Assembly (NCBI GenBank): GCA_905221605.1
Contig: CAJNDS010002167.1
Coordinates: forward strand, 62,001-126,000
Reading direction: 5' to 3'
Length of the DNA: 64,000 nucleotides
Source of the DNA: Symbiodinium natans
Lineage: Eukaryota > Sar > Dinophyceae > Suessiales > Symbiodiniaceae
The position numbers were made by a program, and so were the translations under genes. The notes below the pieces were generated by a model that saw only the letters and a list, made by a program, of their open reading frames with translations, searched no databases and had not been told where the DNA came from. Position 1 is the first letter of the stretch, and every line of letters starts with the position of its first letter. Of this stretch, positions 1-8,835 are shown piece by piece.

Positions 1-838
1 GGAGTCTGTAATCTGGAGTCTGGGGCCGCGGGTACTCCAGAATTTTTCTGGAAATCTGGAGTCTGGAGTCTGGAGGTACTCCAGATTTTTTCTGGAAATC
101 TGGAGTCTGGAGTCTGGGGGTACTCCAGATTTTTTCTGGAAATCTGGAGTCTGGAGTCCGGGGCCCCGGTACTCCAGATTTTTTCTGGAAATCTGGAGTC
201 TGGAGTCCGGGGCCCCGGTACTCCAGATTTTTTCTGGAAATCTGGAGTCTGGAGTCCGCGGCCCGGGTACTCCAGATTTTTTGTGGAAATCTGGAGTCTG
301 GAGTCCGGGGCCCGGGTACTCCAGATTTTTTCTGGACATCTGGAGTCTGGAGTCCGGGGCCCGGGTACTCCAGAAAAATGGAAATCTGGAGTCGGGAGTC
401 CGGGGCCCGGGTACTCCAGATTTTTCTGCAAATCTGGAGTCGGGAGTCCGGGGCCCGGGTACTCCAGATTTTTTCTGAAAATCTGGAGTCGGGAGTCCGG
501 GGCCCGGGTACTCCAGATTTTTTCTGGAAATCTAGTGTCTGAAGTCCGGGGCCCGGGTACTCCAGATTTTTTCTGGAAATCCAGTGTCTGGAGTCCGGGG
601 CCCGGGTACTCCAGATTTTTCTGGAAATCTGGAGTCGGGAGTCCGGGGCCCGGGTACTCCAGATTTTTTCTGGAAATCTGGAGTCGGGAGTCCGGGGCCC
701 GGGTACTCCAGATTTTTTCTGGAAATCTAGTGTCTGAAGTCCGGGGCCCGGGTACTCCAGATTTTTTCTGGAAATCTAGTGTCTGGAGTCCGGGGCCCGG
801 GTACTCCAGATTTTTTCTGGAAATCTAGTGTTTAGGGT
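1..838. repeat. 49-bp tandem minisatellite, about 17 copies
   Basis: Head-to-tail copies of a unit of about 49 bp containing CTGGAGTCCGGGGCCCGG and ending in ATTTTTTCTGGAA. Each unit carries arms ATCTGGAG and CTCCAGAT around a GGGGCCC core, so every copy can fold into a hairpin. The first three copies lack part of the GC core; later copies alternate GGAGTC with TAGTGTC variants. All three + frames stay open because the unit length is not a multiple of three and the unit lacks stops. The reading frame of 181 codons over 283-828 is therefore a by-product of the repeat and not a gene. Confidence 0.95.
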
Positions 839-2262
839 TTAGTGTGTAGGTTTCAGGGTTTAGTGTTTTGTGTTTAGGGTTGAGTGTTAAGTTAAGGGTT
901 TAGGGTCTAGGGTCAAGCGGCTCGGCTAAACCCCAAATAAAACCCTGAACTTTGAAGCCCTAACAGTAAGCATCTGAAACCCCGACGGGTTTTTGGTTTC
1001 AGGTTTAGATTTAGCAGGGCTCGAGGTTCCGGCTTTGGGGTTTACTGCTTAGGGTTTAGGGTTTAGTGTTCAGGGTTTCGTGTCTAATGTTTAGGGTTTA
1101 GTTTGAAATATGTAAGGTTTAGTTCTTGGGTTAAGTGCTTAAGTGTTTAGGGTTTCGTGCTAAGTGTTTGGGGTTTGTGCTAAGGGCTTAGTGTTAAGTT
1201 TTTAGGGCTAGTGTTTAGGGTTTAGTGTTAAAGGTTTCGGGTTTGGTTTTTAGGTTAAGGGGTTTAAGAGCTTTTACAAATTTGACTGATCTGGGGAAGG
1301 CACCGGGGCTTCCCCAGACCATTGACAACTTGAAAAATCCTTCTGTTTAGGGTTTAGGGTTTAGTTTTCAGGGTTTTGTGTGTAGGGTTTAGTGTGTAAT
1401 GTTTAGGGTTTAGTGTTTAGGGTGTAGTGTTTAAGTGTTCAGGGTTTAGTGTTTAGTAAGGGTTTAGTGCTTAAGTGTTTAGGGTTTCGTGTTCAGTGTT
1501 TGGGGTTCGTGCTAAAGGCTTAGTGTTAAGCTTTTAGGGTTAGTGTTTAGGGTCTAGTGCTGAGTGTTTAGGGTTCAGTGCTAAGCGTTTCGTTTTTTTT
1601 GGGTTGCAGGTTTTTAAGGATTTTTACTTGTGTTCAGGGTTTAGGTGTAGGGTTTCGTGTGTAATGTTTAGGGTTTAGGTTTTTAGGGTGTAGTCTTTAA
1701 GTGCTTAGGGTTTAGTGTTTAGGGTCTAGTGCTTAAGTGTTTAGGGTTTCATGTTAAGTGTTTGGGGTTTGTGCTAAGGGCTTAGTGTTAAGTTTTTGGG
1801 TTAGTGTTTAGGGTCTGGTGCTGAGTGTGTAGGGTTTAGTGTTAAGGGTTTCGGGTTTGTTTTTTTGGATTAAGGGTTTAAAGGATTTTTACTAGTGTTC
1901 AGGGTTTAGTGCGTAGGGTTTAGTGTGTAATGTTTAGGGTTTAGTTTTTAGGGTGTAGTCTTTAAGTGTTTAGGGTTTAGTGTAGGATTTTTACTAGTGT
2001 TCAGGGTTTAGTGTGTAGGGTTTAGTGTGTAATGTTTAGGGTTTAGTTTTTAGGGTGTAGTCTTTAAGTGTTTAGGGTTTAGTGTTTAGGGTCTAGTGCT
2101 TAAGTGTTTAGGGTTTCATGTTAAGTGTTTGGGGTTTGTGCTAAGGGCTTAGTGCTAAGTTTTTGGGTTAGTGTTTAGGGTCTGGTGCTGAGTGTTTAGG
2201 GTTTAGTGTTAAGGGTTTCGGGTTTGGTTTTTAGGGTTATGTAAGGGGTTTAAGGGTTTTTG
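839..2262. repeat. Degenerate TTTAGGG-like (interstitial telomere-like) block
   Basis: About 1.4 kb of imperfect GGGTTTAG / TTTAGTGTT words with short perfect runs of TTTAGGGTTTAGGG, as at 1051-1070 and 1346-1365. TTTAGGG is the telomere repeat of plants and of dinoflagellates. The block also contains longer internal duplications, for example the segment with ACTAGTGTTCAGGG near 1890 and 1990. It is too degenerate to be an active telomere, and reads as a decayed interstitial or subtelomeric tract. No coding signal is visible. Confidence 0.85.
1290..1318. repeat. Short inverted repeat, copy 1 of 4
   Basis: Perfect 10-bp arms TCTGGGGAAG and CTTCCCCAGA around a 9-bp GC-rich loop, followed by CCAT. 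Three further copies lie at 2276-2304, 2476-2508 and 2817-2850. Confidence 0.85.
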
Positions 2263-2275
2263 CAAGTTTACATGA

Positions 2276-2304
2276 TCTGGGGAAGGCACTGGGGCTTCCC
2301 CAGA
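2276..2304. repeat. Short inverted repeat, copy 2 of 4
   Basis: Same perfect arms TCTGGGGAAG / CTTCCCCAGA as at 1290, with one loop change (CACTGG for CACCGG). Like copy 1 it follows a short AT-rich lead containing TTTGCAAG or TTTACAAA. Confidence 0.85.
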
Positions 2305-2475
2305 CCATCTAAACTTTTAAAATCCTTAAAATCTTATAAAGATCTTTAAGCTTCTGTTTAAACATTCTCAGGATTATGAAGGTTTTAAGCCTTTTAAGTC
2401 TTTTAAAGACCTTAAATTGCTTACGTATTTAAGTGGCTGCCCTTTGCGGATTTTCGAGATTTTGAAGATGCCTTT

Positions 2476-2508
2476 GGTCTGGAGAAGCCCCGTTGCTTTC
2501 CCCAGACC
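2476..2508. repeat. Short inverted repeat, copy 3 of 4
   Basis: Arms GGTCTGGAGAAGC and GCTTTCCCCAGACC with a mismatch and a 1-bp slip; a diverged copy of the element at 1290 and 2276. Confidence 0.75.
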
Positions 2509-2816
2509 ATATAAATTTTTACAAATCCGTAAAACCCTGAAATTCTTACAGTTGCAAATGGCTGTCCTTTTAAAGTTTAAAGATTTTTTGGATGTTCAAT
2601 TCTGAAATCCGTAACTTCCTTAATTTTGAATGGCTGCCCATTTTAAATTTTAAGGAATTTTAGACTTTTAAGGGATAAACGTTTCGAGCTTGTTTAAGGG
2701 CTTTAATGCCTTTTAAGATCCTTTAAATCTTGAAAATTTTGAAAGGCTTTAAATACCTTAAAGCCCTTCAAATTTGAAAAGGGCTGCCCCTTTTAAGGAC
2801 TTTTAAAATTGCAAAT

Positions 2817-2850
2817 GGTCTGGGGAAGCCCCCGGTGCCTTCTACAGATC
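2817..2850. repeat. Short inverted repeat, copy 4 of 4
   Basis: GGTCTGGGGAAGCCCCCGG followed by a decayed right arm (CCTTCTACAGATC). The left arm is intact and the right arm has lost pairing, so it is the most diverged of the four. Confidence 0.65.
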
Positions 2851-3097
2851 ATCTAAATTTTCACAAACCCCTAAAACCCTGAAAAGCCTTAAACTTCTAA
2901 ATGGCTACCCTTCTAAAATTTTATGGAGCCGCAAGACACAAGTTTCAGAAGCAAAATGCACATTAAAAACACTAGTGTTTTTATAGAGGATAATTGTAAA
3001 CGCTTGCGCGCGCCGCCTCAGCAGCCGGGCCGGCCCCAGGACAGGAAAGGAGGAAAGAGGGTTAAAAAGGGAGGAGGGAGGAGGGCAGAGCGGGTGG

Positions 3098-3416
3098 GAG
3101 GGGGGGGGGGGGGGGGGGGGGGGGTCGGGGGGGGGGGTGTCGGAGGGGGGGGGGGGTGGGGGGGTGGGGGGGGGTGGGGGGGTGGGGGGTGGGGGGGGGG
3201 GGGGGGTGGGGGGGTGGGGGGGTGGGGGGGGGGGGGGGGGGTGGGGGGGGGGGGGGGTGGGGGGGGGGTGGGGGGGGGGGGGGGGGGGGGTGGGGGGGGG
3301 GGGGGGGGGTGGGGGGGGTGGGGGGGGGGGGTGGGTGGGGGGGGGTGGGGGGGGGGGGTGGGGGGGGGGGGGGGGGGGGTGGGGGGGGGGGGGGGGGGGG
3401 TGGGGGGGGGCGGCGG
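3098..3416 (+). repeat. G-run tract with single T interruptions
   Basis: About 320 bases that are almost only G, broken by single T bases every 5-25 nt. The + strand has dozens of G-tracts and could form many G-quadruplexes. Reading frames here (poly-Gly on +, poly-Pro on -) are artefacts of composition. Homopolymers of this length are also where assembly errors are likely, so exact lengths should not be trusted. Confidence 0.9.
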
Positions 3417-3740
3417 TTTTTTAGGCACTCCGGTGTAGGAGGCACCGACAAGCGGGACCCTCCACGGCATCGGTTTGCAGCTCCTCCAATGGTCCCACAG
3501 GGCGGGGGGGGGGGTGGCGTCAAAAAATTCGGCATGGGGGGAAGGGTTGGGAGGGGGAAGGAGGCCCGATCCGGGTCTGCTTGTTCCAGACGCTTCTCGG
3601 CAGGAAGCCGAGGCGAATATAATGGAGCTTTTTGTATTCCAGTGCAGTTTTTACTGCATTTTCCGAGGAAAAAGCAGAAAATCAGACAAAGACGAAGACA
3701 AGAAAACCATAGGTGTGGATCATGGGGGGGGGGGGGCTGA

Positions 3741-3742
<2 letters not shown>

Positions 3743-3773
<31 letters not shown>
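3743..3773. repeat. (TA)n microsatellite
   Basis: Uninterrupted TA dinucleotide run directly after a G homopolymer at 3725-3736. Confidence 0.95.
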
Positions 3774-3776
<3 letters not shown>

Positions 3777-3795
3777 CTGTATATGCATGTATAGA

Positions 3796-3984
3796 TGTAT
3801 GTATGTATGTATGTATGTATGTATGTATGTATGTATGTATGTATGTATGTATGTATGTATGTATGTATGTATGTATGTATGTGTGTGTGAGTATGTGTGT
3901 GTATGTGTGTATGTACGTATGTATGTATGTATGTATGTATGTATGTATGTATGTATGTATGTATGTATGTATGTATGTATGTAT
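3796..3984. repeat. (GTAT)n tetranucleotide microsatellite
   Basis: About 190 bp of ATGT/GTAT repeats with a short GTGTGTGAGT interruption near 3882-3913. All six frames are open or nearly so; the Tyr-Ile-His-Thr and Tyr-Val-Cys-Met strings they encode are not proteins. Confidence 0.95.
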
Positions 3985-6057
3985 ACATGTATTGCATAAA
4001 ATTGTATTGTATAGTCTTGCCTTGTCTTGTATTGTCTTGTGAGTCCTTGATTGTGTTCGCAAACGGGGGGCCGCCAACCCCCCGACCCCCCTCCCCCATC
4101 CTTTTTTCTCAGCTCCGACCATGGTTCAACGTTTGGTGTTATGGATAGATTCAACTATTTTTCCTATCCGCATTCTGGCGTGTGGCAAGCTTGGGGAATG
4201 CAGCAACATTGTGAGGGCCTGATGGCGACCCAGTGTCGATGCACCAAGGTCCTGCAAGAAGGTGGTAGATTGTTGTACGAGAGCTACATCCATCGAAAAT
4301 CCTTCGGCTTCGCTGCGGATGCCTTCTGCGAGGTGAACTTGCTTGCAGAATGGACAATGTGAGCAGAGAAGGTTTAAAATCATATCCGAGGTTCTCACAG
4401 GTGAGATGAAATTGCGCTTTGTCCGCCGTGTGCTCAGGGAGGCATTGCGCAGTGCGTGCAGCCATCTTACAGCCCCCAATCCCACTAGCTCAGTAGCTCA
4501 GAAGGGGAAAGCAGTACTTGAGTTTTTGCATCAGGTCATGACACGGGAGAGGCTCGGCTAGATCACTCCAAGCCGGGCGTCCCCGCCGACAGCCTGAGAC
4601 CGAAGAGCACAGAGGTGTTGGACACATCTTGACACATCTTGACCCATCTTGACACGTCTCGACACGTTCATGTTTTGTGTGTTCTTCTTGGACTTTGTGA
4701 CTTTGTGGTTGCAGGGTGGCATGTCGACCCCACGAGGCCAACCTTCTAGCACCGACGGGCATGGTCAAAAATTGCTGGACAAGTGCAGGAGCGTTGGAGG
4801 TGGCTCCGCGTCCGGGGTCAGCACCTGCTGCGTCAAGCGTGGACGCCAGGAGCTTGTAGGCTTATTGATCCCTCTCAGTCAGTGCCACGCTGTATCGGAA
4901 GTTGTGTGGGAATGTCCAAGCCCTGGAGTTAACAAACGGAGCTCAACGGGTCTGCCAAATCGAAACAATTTTTTGAACCCTGGGGACATCAGAGGCACCT
5001 GTACAACGAATGGAGTACCTAGAAGTAGAACTGTCTCCAAAACATTGGCGTGCCAAGGCATTGAGGGTATTTTTCTGCGCTTGTGGCTCGTCGCAAGCTA
5101 GAAACTTAGCAAATTTGCTGATTCACCCTCAACTTTCCTGAGTTATATCAAAAATCTGCATGTTGCTTTCAGTCCTCGAAGAAGAATGAAACGCCCTTGC
5201 TGATGAAGCGCCTTCGTTCGGTCTTAAGAAGAATGTGCAGGCCCATTTGCAGTTTTCAGGGCAAGCGAAAACTCGCATCGGATGATATGCGTACTGATAA
5301 CCAAAACAAAGCACGCGCTCGCAGGGGCGCGCGCACACACACACCCCAACATAAAATTGCTGACATCCTGAAGTTTGAAAATGCAAGTGGAATGGACGAA
5401 AAGTGCGTATTTGTACCAGAGCGGGGGTGGCTCCCGTATTGCGTCGTGTCAGTGTCCTTTGAAGTCTTGTTTCGTTTGCTGCGCATGTTTGATGGTGAGA
5501 GGCCCAATTTTTTCCATGTTTTTCATGTCTTGGTTTTGTATTGATCAAGTCAGTATACAAGAGGGGGGGGGGGGGGGGGGGCAGGACATCCTTAGCAGTG
5601 CCTGCCCAACGCTAAGGCAGCATACATGAGCATGGGTGACGTCAATGTTGTTCATGAATGCGACAGCCATGCACGTTTAATTAACGGCTTCATGTTGTTT
5701 TCCTCATCAAGCGCGCCCACCAGTTTTGCTCCTCAAAGTTGTGTATGGCGTCGCATGCATCTCTTGTCCCAGCGCTGCCAGAATGAGTGCCACGTTGCGA
5801 AAGGACCGACGTGGACGCGGAGCAAAGCAGCAGCCAGGTGCGCCACCACCGTGTTGAAAGTCAGTGATGATCTCAGTGATGGTCGGCATTGATCACCGAG
5901 GCTGTCAGTGCTTGCCCAATAAGAAAAGCTGCGAGTGTGTTATGGTCGTGTTCGTTCCATGGCTTTGCTGGGTATGTAATGCTGAAGATACCAGGAGTTC
6001 GGATCATATCTGTTCACCATTGAAACAAGTAAATCTACTTCCAAGATAGTTCTTTGT
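3985..6057. other. Unassigned unique sequence
   Basis: GC content and codon texture resemble the gene-bearing parts of the window, but I recognise no domain and could not chain exons by phase. It contains a tandem GACACATCTT / GACCCATCTT motif at 4620-4666 and a 19-base G run at 5563-5581. Exons of an unrecognised gene could be present. Confidence 0.5.
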
Positions 6058-6147
6058 GCCGCTTGTGCCGCTTGTTCCGCTTGTGCCGCTTGTACCGCTC
6101 GTGCTGCTTGCGCTGCTTGCGCTGCATGTGCTGCTTGTGTTGCTTGT
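6058..6147. repeat. 9-bp minisatellite, 10 copies
   Basis: Ten units of GCCGCTTGT and close variants. The unit is a multiple of three and would encode Pro-Leu-Val on + or Gln-Ala-Ala on -, but no flanking exon evidence supports translation. Confidence 0.9.
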
Positions 6148-6960
6148 GATTCTAGTCCAGCTCGATCATGAGCTTGTAGTATGTAAGTGCCAGATTTTGC
6201 GTTGTTGTTGGCAATTACCACTGCTTCGGAATGCACGTTCTGATTTACGGAATTGACGGCATGAAGCAGCTTCTTTGTCCAGTGGGTTGAATGCTATCTT
6301 GCCAAGAGTTGGCATAGGCGAAAGGTCTGGCTTTATCGGAATATTTTCGCAGCAATGCCAATGTTTTTGGAGGTGGACGGATGGGCTTTGGAAGCTGAGC
6401 CGGCCAGGCACTTCGGCTTGGCCTGAGCCTGTTCTGACCGGATTGTTCACGTCGGTCATCAAGTGTCAGGTGTCGAATTGATACCTGGGCTGATCTGGCT
6501 TGTTTTGCCGAATGTCATCGAATGTCTAGCTTTCATGCGGTCACACCTGCGCACAGCGGAATCATGAATGCAGTTTTGTGCTTCTGCTAGGCACGTGCGT
6601 GTGTGCCCATTCGGAAAGTTGGCCGCAAGTCCGCGAAGCGCCAAGGATCAGGTTCATTGCGATAAGCGAGACTTCAGCCACACAGCCCAGGAAGAATCGC
6701 GGAAAGGGCGTGCTTGACCCTCATGACGTTGCGTGGCCACGTGTCGTCTGCATGAACTCGAAGCCATCACATCCCTTTGCAGGGACAAGTTTGGCGGTCT
6801 GGGTCACGCGAGCTTGACTCAGTCTATTTCTTTTGGGACGTAGCAAGATGTGCCATTCTTCAAGAAGCGCAAATGACTTCTCGGGACACTAGCAGCATCA
6901 GGCATCCATTGGATCCGTTCTTGGCCCGGCTTTTTCGGCTTGATGGTTTTGATCTGTTCT

Positions 6961-7069
6961 GAGCAAGAGAGGAGAGAAAGAGAGGAGAGAAAGAGAGGAG
7001 AGAAAGAGAGGAGAGAAAGAGAGAGATGAAAGAAGGAAAGAAAGATATGTGTATATATATATATATATG
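6961..7069. repeat. 13-bp purine repeat follow by GA-rich and TA microsatellite
   Basis: Four copies of GGAGAGAAAGAGA, then a degenerate AGAAAGAAAG stretch and a TATATA run at 7051-7069. Confidence 0.9.
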
Positions 7070-7565
7070 TATACCAAATAGAAATAAAAGTATCAGCATA
7101 AATATAAAAATAAACAATAAGTTTACACTCACGGCGTGTGTTGGCCGCTGTGCTGGCTGAGGTCTCTGGCCCGGGAAGCAGGCCGACATCACGATTTGGC
7201 CCTCAGACCGTTTCGGAGGAGGTGGAGGCCGGAAGTGCAAGTTCTCCCAGATTCTGTTGTCCACACCAAGAGGATTGCAAAGTGATAGCAGTAAGGCACC
7301 GAAGGCGCTGACAACAAGAGGCCAACTTATCCCCCTGGTGGACGAACGCGAGGTAAGAAGAGCAGGGGACGGGGGCGGGTGACGGGGAGTCGATTGATGC
7401 TTTATTGATTGGTTCTTGTCGGCGCATTCTGCTGCAAAAAGTTCGCAGTCAGACAATGCACGGCCCACGACTTTGGTTTTTGTAGGCCACTGCTTCCAGA
7501 CTCGCAGTTCGAACACCGAAGTATGCGGTTTGCCGCGCGGTTCTTAGAAGTACAATCGGTTCCAG

Positions 7566-8835
7566 GAAGATGAGGAAGAAGCTATGCTCCGAGACTTGAA
7601 AGAAAGAGAGGCGCGCTGGGAGCTACGTTTGTGCTTCGTATGTGGAGGCTAATCATCACTCAGCTGCTGTTTTTTTCAATGTTCTCCGCTGCACTCGTTT
7701 GAGAGCGCAGGCCAGGAAGATGCGAGACGAACAAGTTCGCACAGAGCGGAAGGCTCCCAGCAGAACCGGTTGGCACCATCGCCTTTTCCTTTCGTTGTGT
7801 GGTGTGCAGGCAGCAGAGATCGAAGAAGCCGCCAGGTTGGCACAAATCAAGGTTGGGTTCGCAAGTTTCGTGAGTACAGCACATTACAGCACCATTTCTT
7901 GCACAATTGGTTTCCTCATGTCAGGATGACAAGAAGCAGTTCACCTACGATGCTGACGGCAACGTCATCTGGGTCAGCCCTCGACGACTCGGGGATAGGG
8001 TGGTGCTGCTCCTGGAATCACATCGGCATGGTCTGCAGATGTCTGCAGGTTCAGCCACCACAAGTCCACAGATTGCCCAACACGAACCCAGTACCTTCTT
8101 TCGTGTGCAAGCAGGCCCGAGCTGAGCCGGATGCACTCTGCATATACGAGCGCAGGACTCGCATGTGGCAGCTTGCGCAGGAGGAAGTCTCGCAGCAAGA
8201 CCAGAAAGCACAACCAGAGAAGAAAGCTGCCCGACGCAAGCACCTCAGAGGCTGCTGCAGCCTTCAGTTTCGCAAGCCCAAACCTCACATACGATCCGGT
8301 GAGTGCCGAATTAAGGCGATAAACACACCAAGAGCAAAAGGCACGCAAAGAAAGTGAGGATTCGAGTTGCTTTTGATGCTCTTGCCGAGTGTGGAAGCAG
8401 TGCCCGTCAGGGAAAATTCCGTCGATTTCAAGGATGGTTTCAAGAAGTTCTTGTCGCAGCAACCTTCCATGATGGAGGCACCTTTTTGCAAAGGGATTCG
8501 ATTTGGAATTACTTGGCTCAGGCAGTGCAGTCTCAACTTCTACTTTGGACTTACCTCATGGCATTCACCCAGGTATGTTGAATAGACTCCCGTCGTCTAG
8601 GATGTTCTCAGTCAACGAGTCAATACTGTGCAGAACATGTTGGCCACCACGCCTGCGTTGCAGGCAATGGTCATGTCACCCGGCGTGCAGCTCGAAGAAA
8701 GAAACCGAACCAAAAAAGGAGAGAAGGTCGGTGATCAGAACTCAATTGGCATGCATTCTTTGGCATTTGGCCGGCTCTTCCCATCAGAAGGTGAAGAGCA
8801 ACAAGCCCGCAACCATGTCGAGGAAGGAGTACGAG
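7566..8835 (+). CDS. Conserved charged protein of unknown function, multi-exon (partial model)
   Basis: I do not know this protein's function. Exons chained by phase: 7566-7610, 7711-7752, 7810-7851, 7925-7972, one from 8049, one ending 8477, 8664-8726 and 8791-8835. The joined product begins with a charged helix (EDEEEAMLRDLKERE, ARKMRDEQVRTERK, AAEIEEAARLAQIK). It continues with the compact motif FTYDADGNVIW, then VQPPQVHRLP, SVDFKDGFKKFLSQQPSMME, AMVMSPGVQLEERNRTKKG and finally MSRKEYE. These short motifs look like the conserved islands of a protein I associate with ciliates and other alveolates, but I cannot name the family. Donors are GC at 7611, 7753, 8478 and 8836, and GT at 7852, 7973 and 8727; all acceptors are AG|G. 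The exon from 8049 (end unresolved near 8298), the start codon and the 3' end are uncertain; further exons probably lie on both sides. Confidence 0.75.

Larger units (their letters stand above)
2310..2920. other. AT-rich low-complexity stretch without a gene
   Basis: Repeated short words such as CCTTTTAAG, AAATCCTTAAA and AATGGCTGCCC recur irregularly. I see no exon with matching splice boundaries here. It sits between the telomere-like block and the G-run tract and shares the short inverted repeats with the former. Confidence 0.6.

Noticed and set aside
283-828. Repeat protein of 181 residues
   Set aside because: All three forward frames are open in the 49-bp minisatellite, and the unit cycles through frames, so there is no frame selection.
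1-838. CRISPR-like array
   Set aside because: Units are contiguous with no unique spacers, and the window is eukaryotic. The same applies to the arrays at 48441, 54312 and 58728.
3062-4099. Minus-strand open frame of 345 codons
   Set aside because: It is formed by the G-run tract, the GTAT and TA microsatellites; the product is poly-Pro plus Tyr-Ile-His-Thr strings.
6860-7516. Minus-strand frame of 218 codons
   Set aside because: Much of it is the purine/TA microsatellite block read as Ser/Phe/Leu; no domain.
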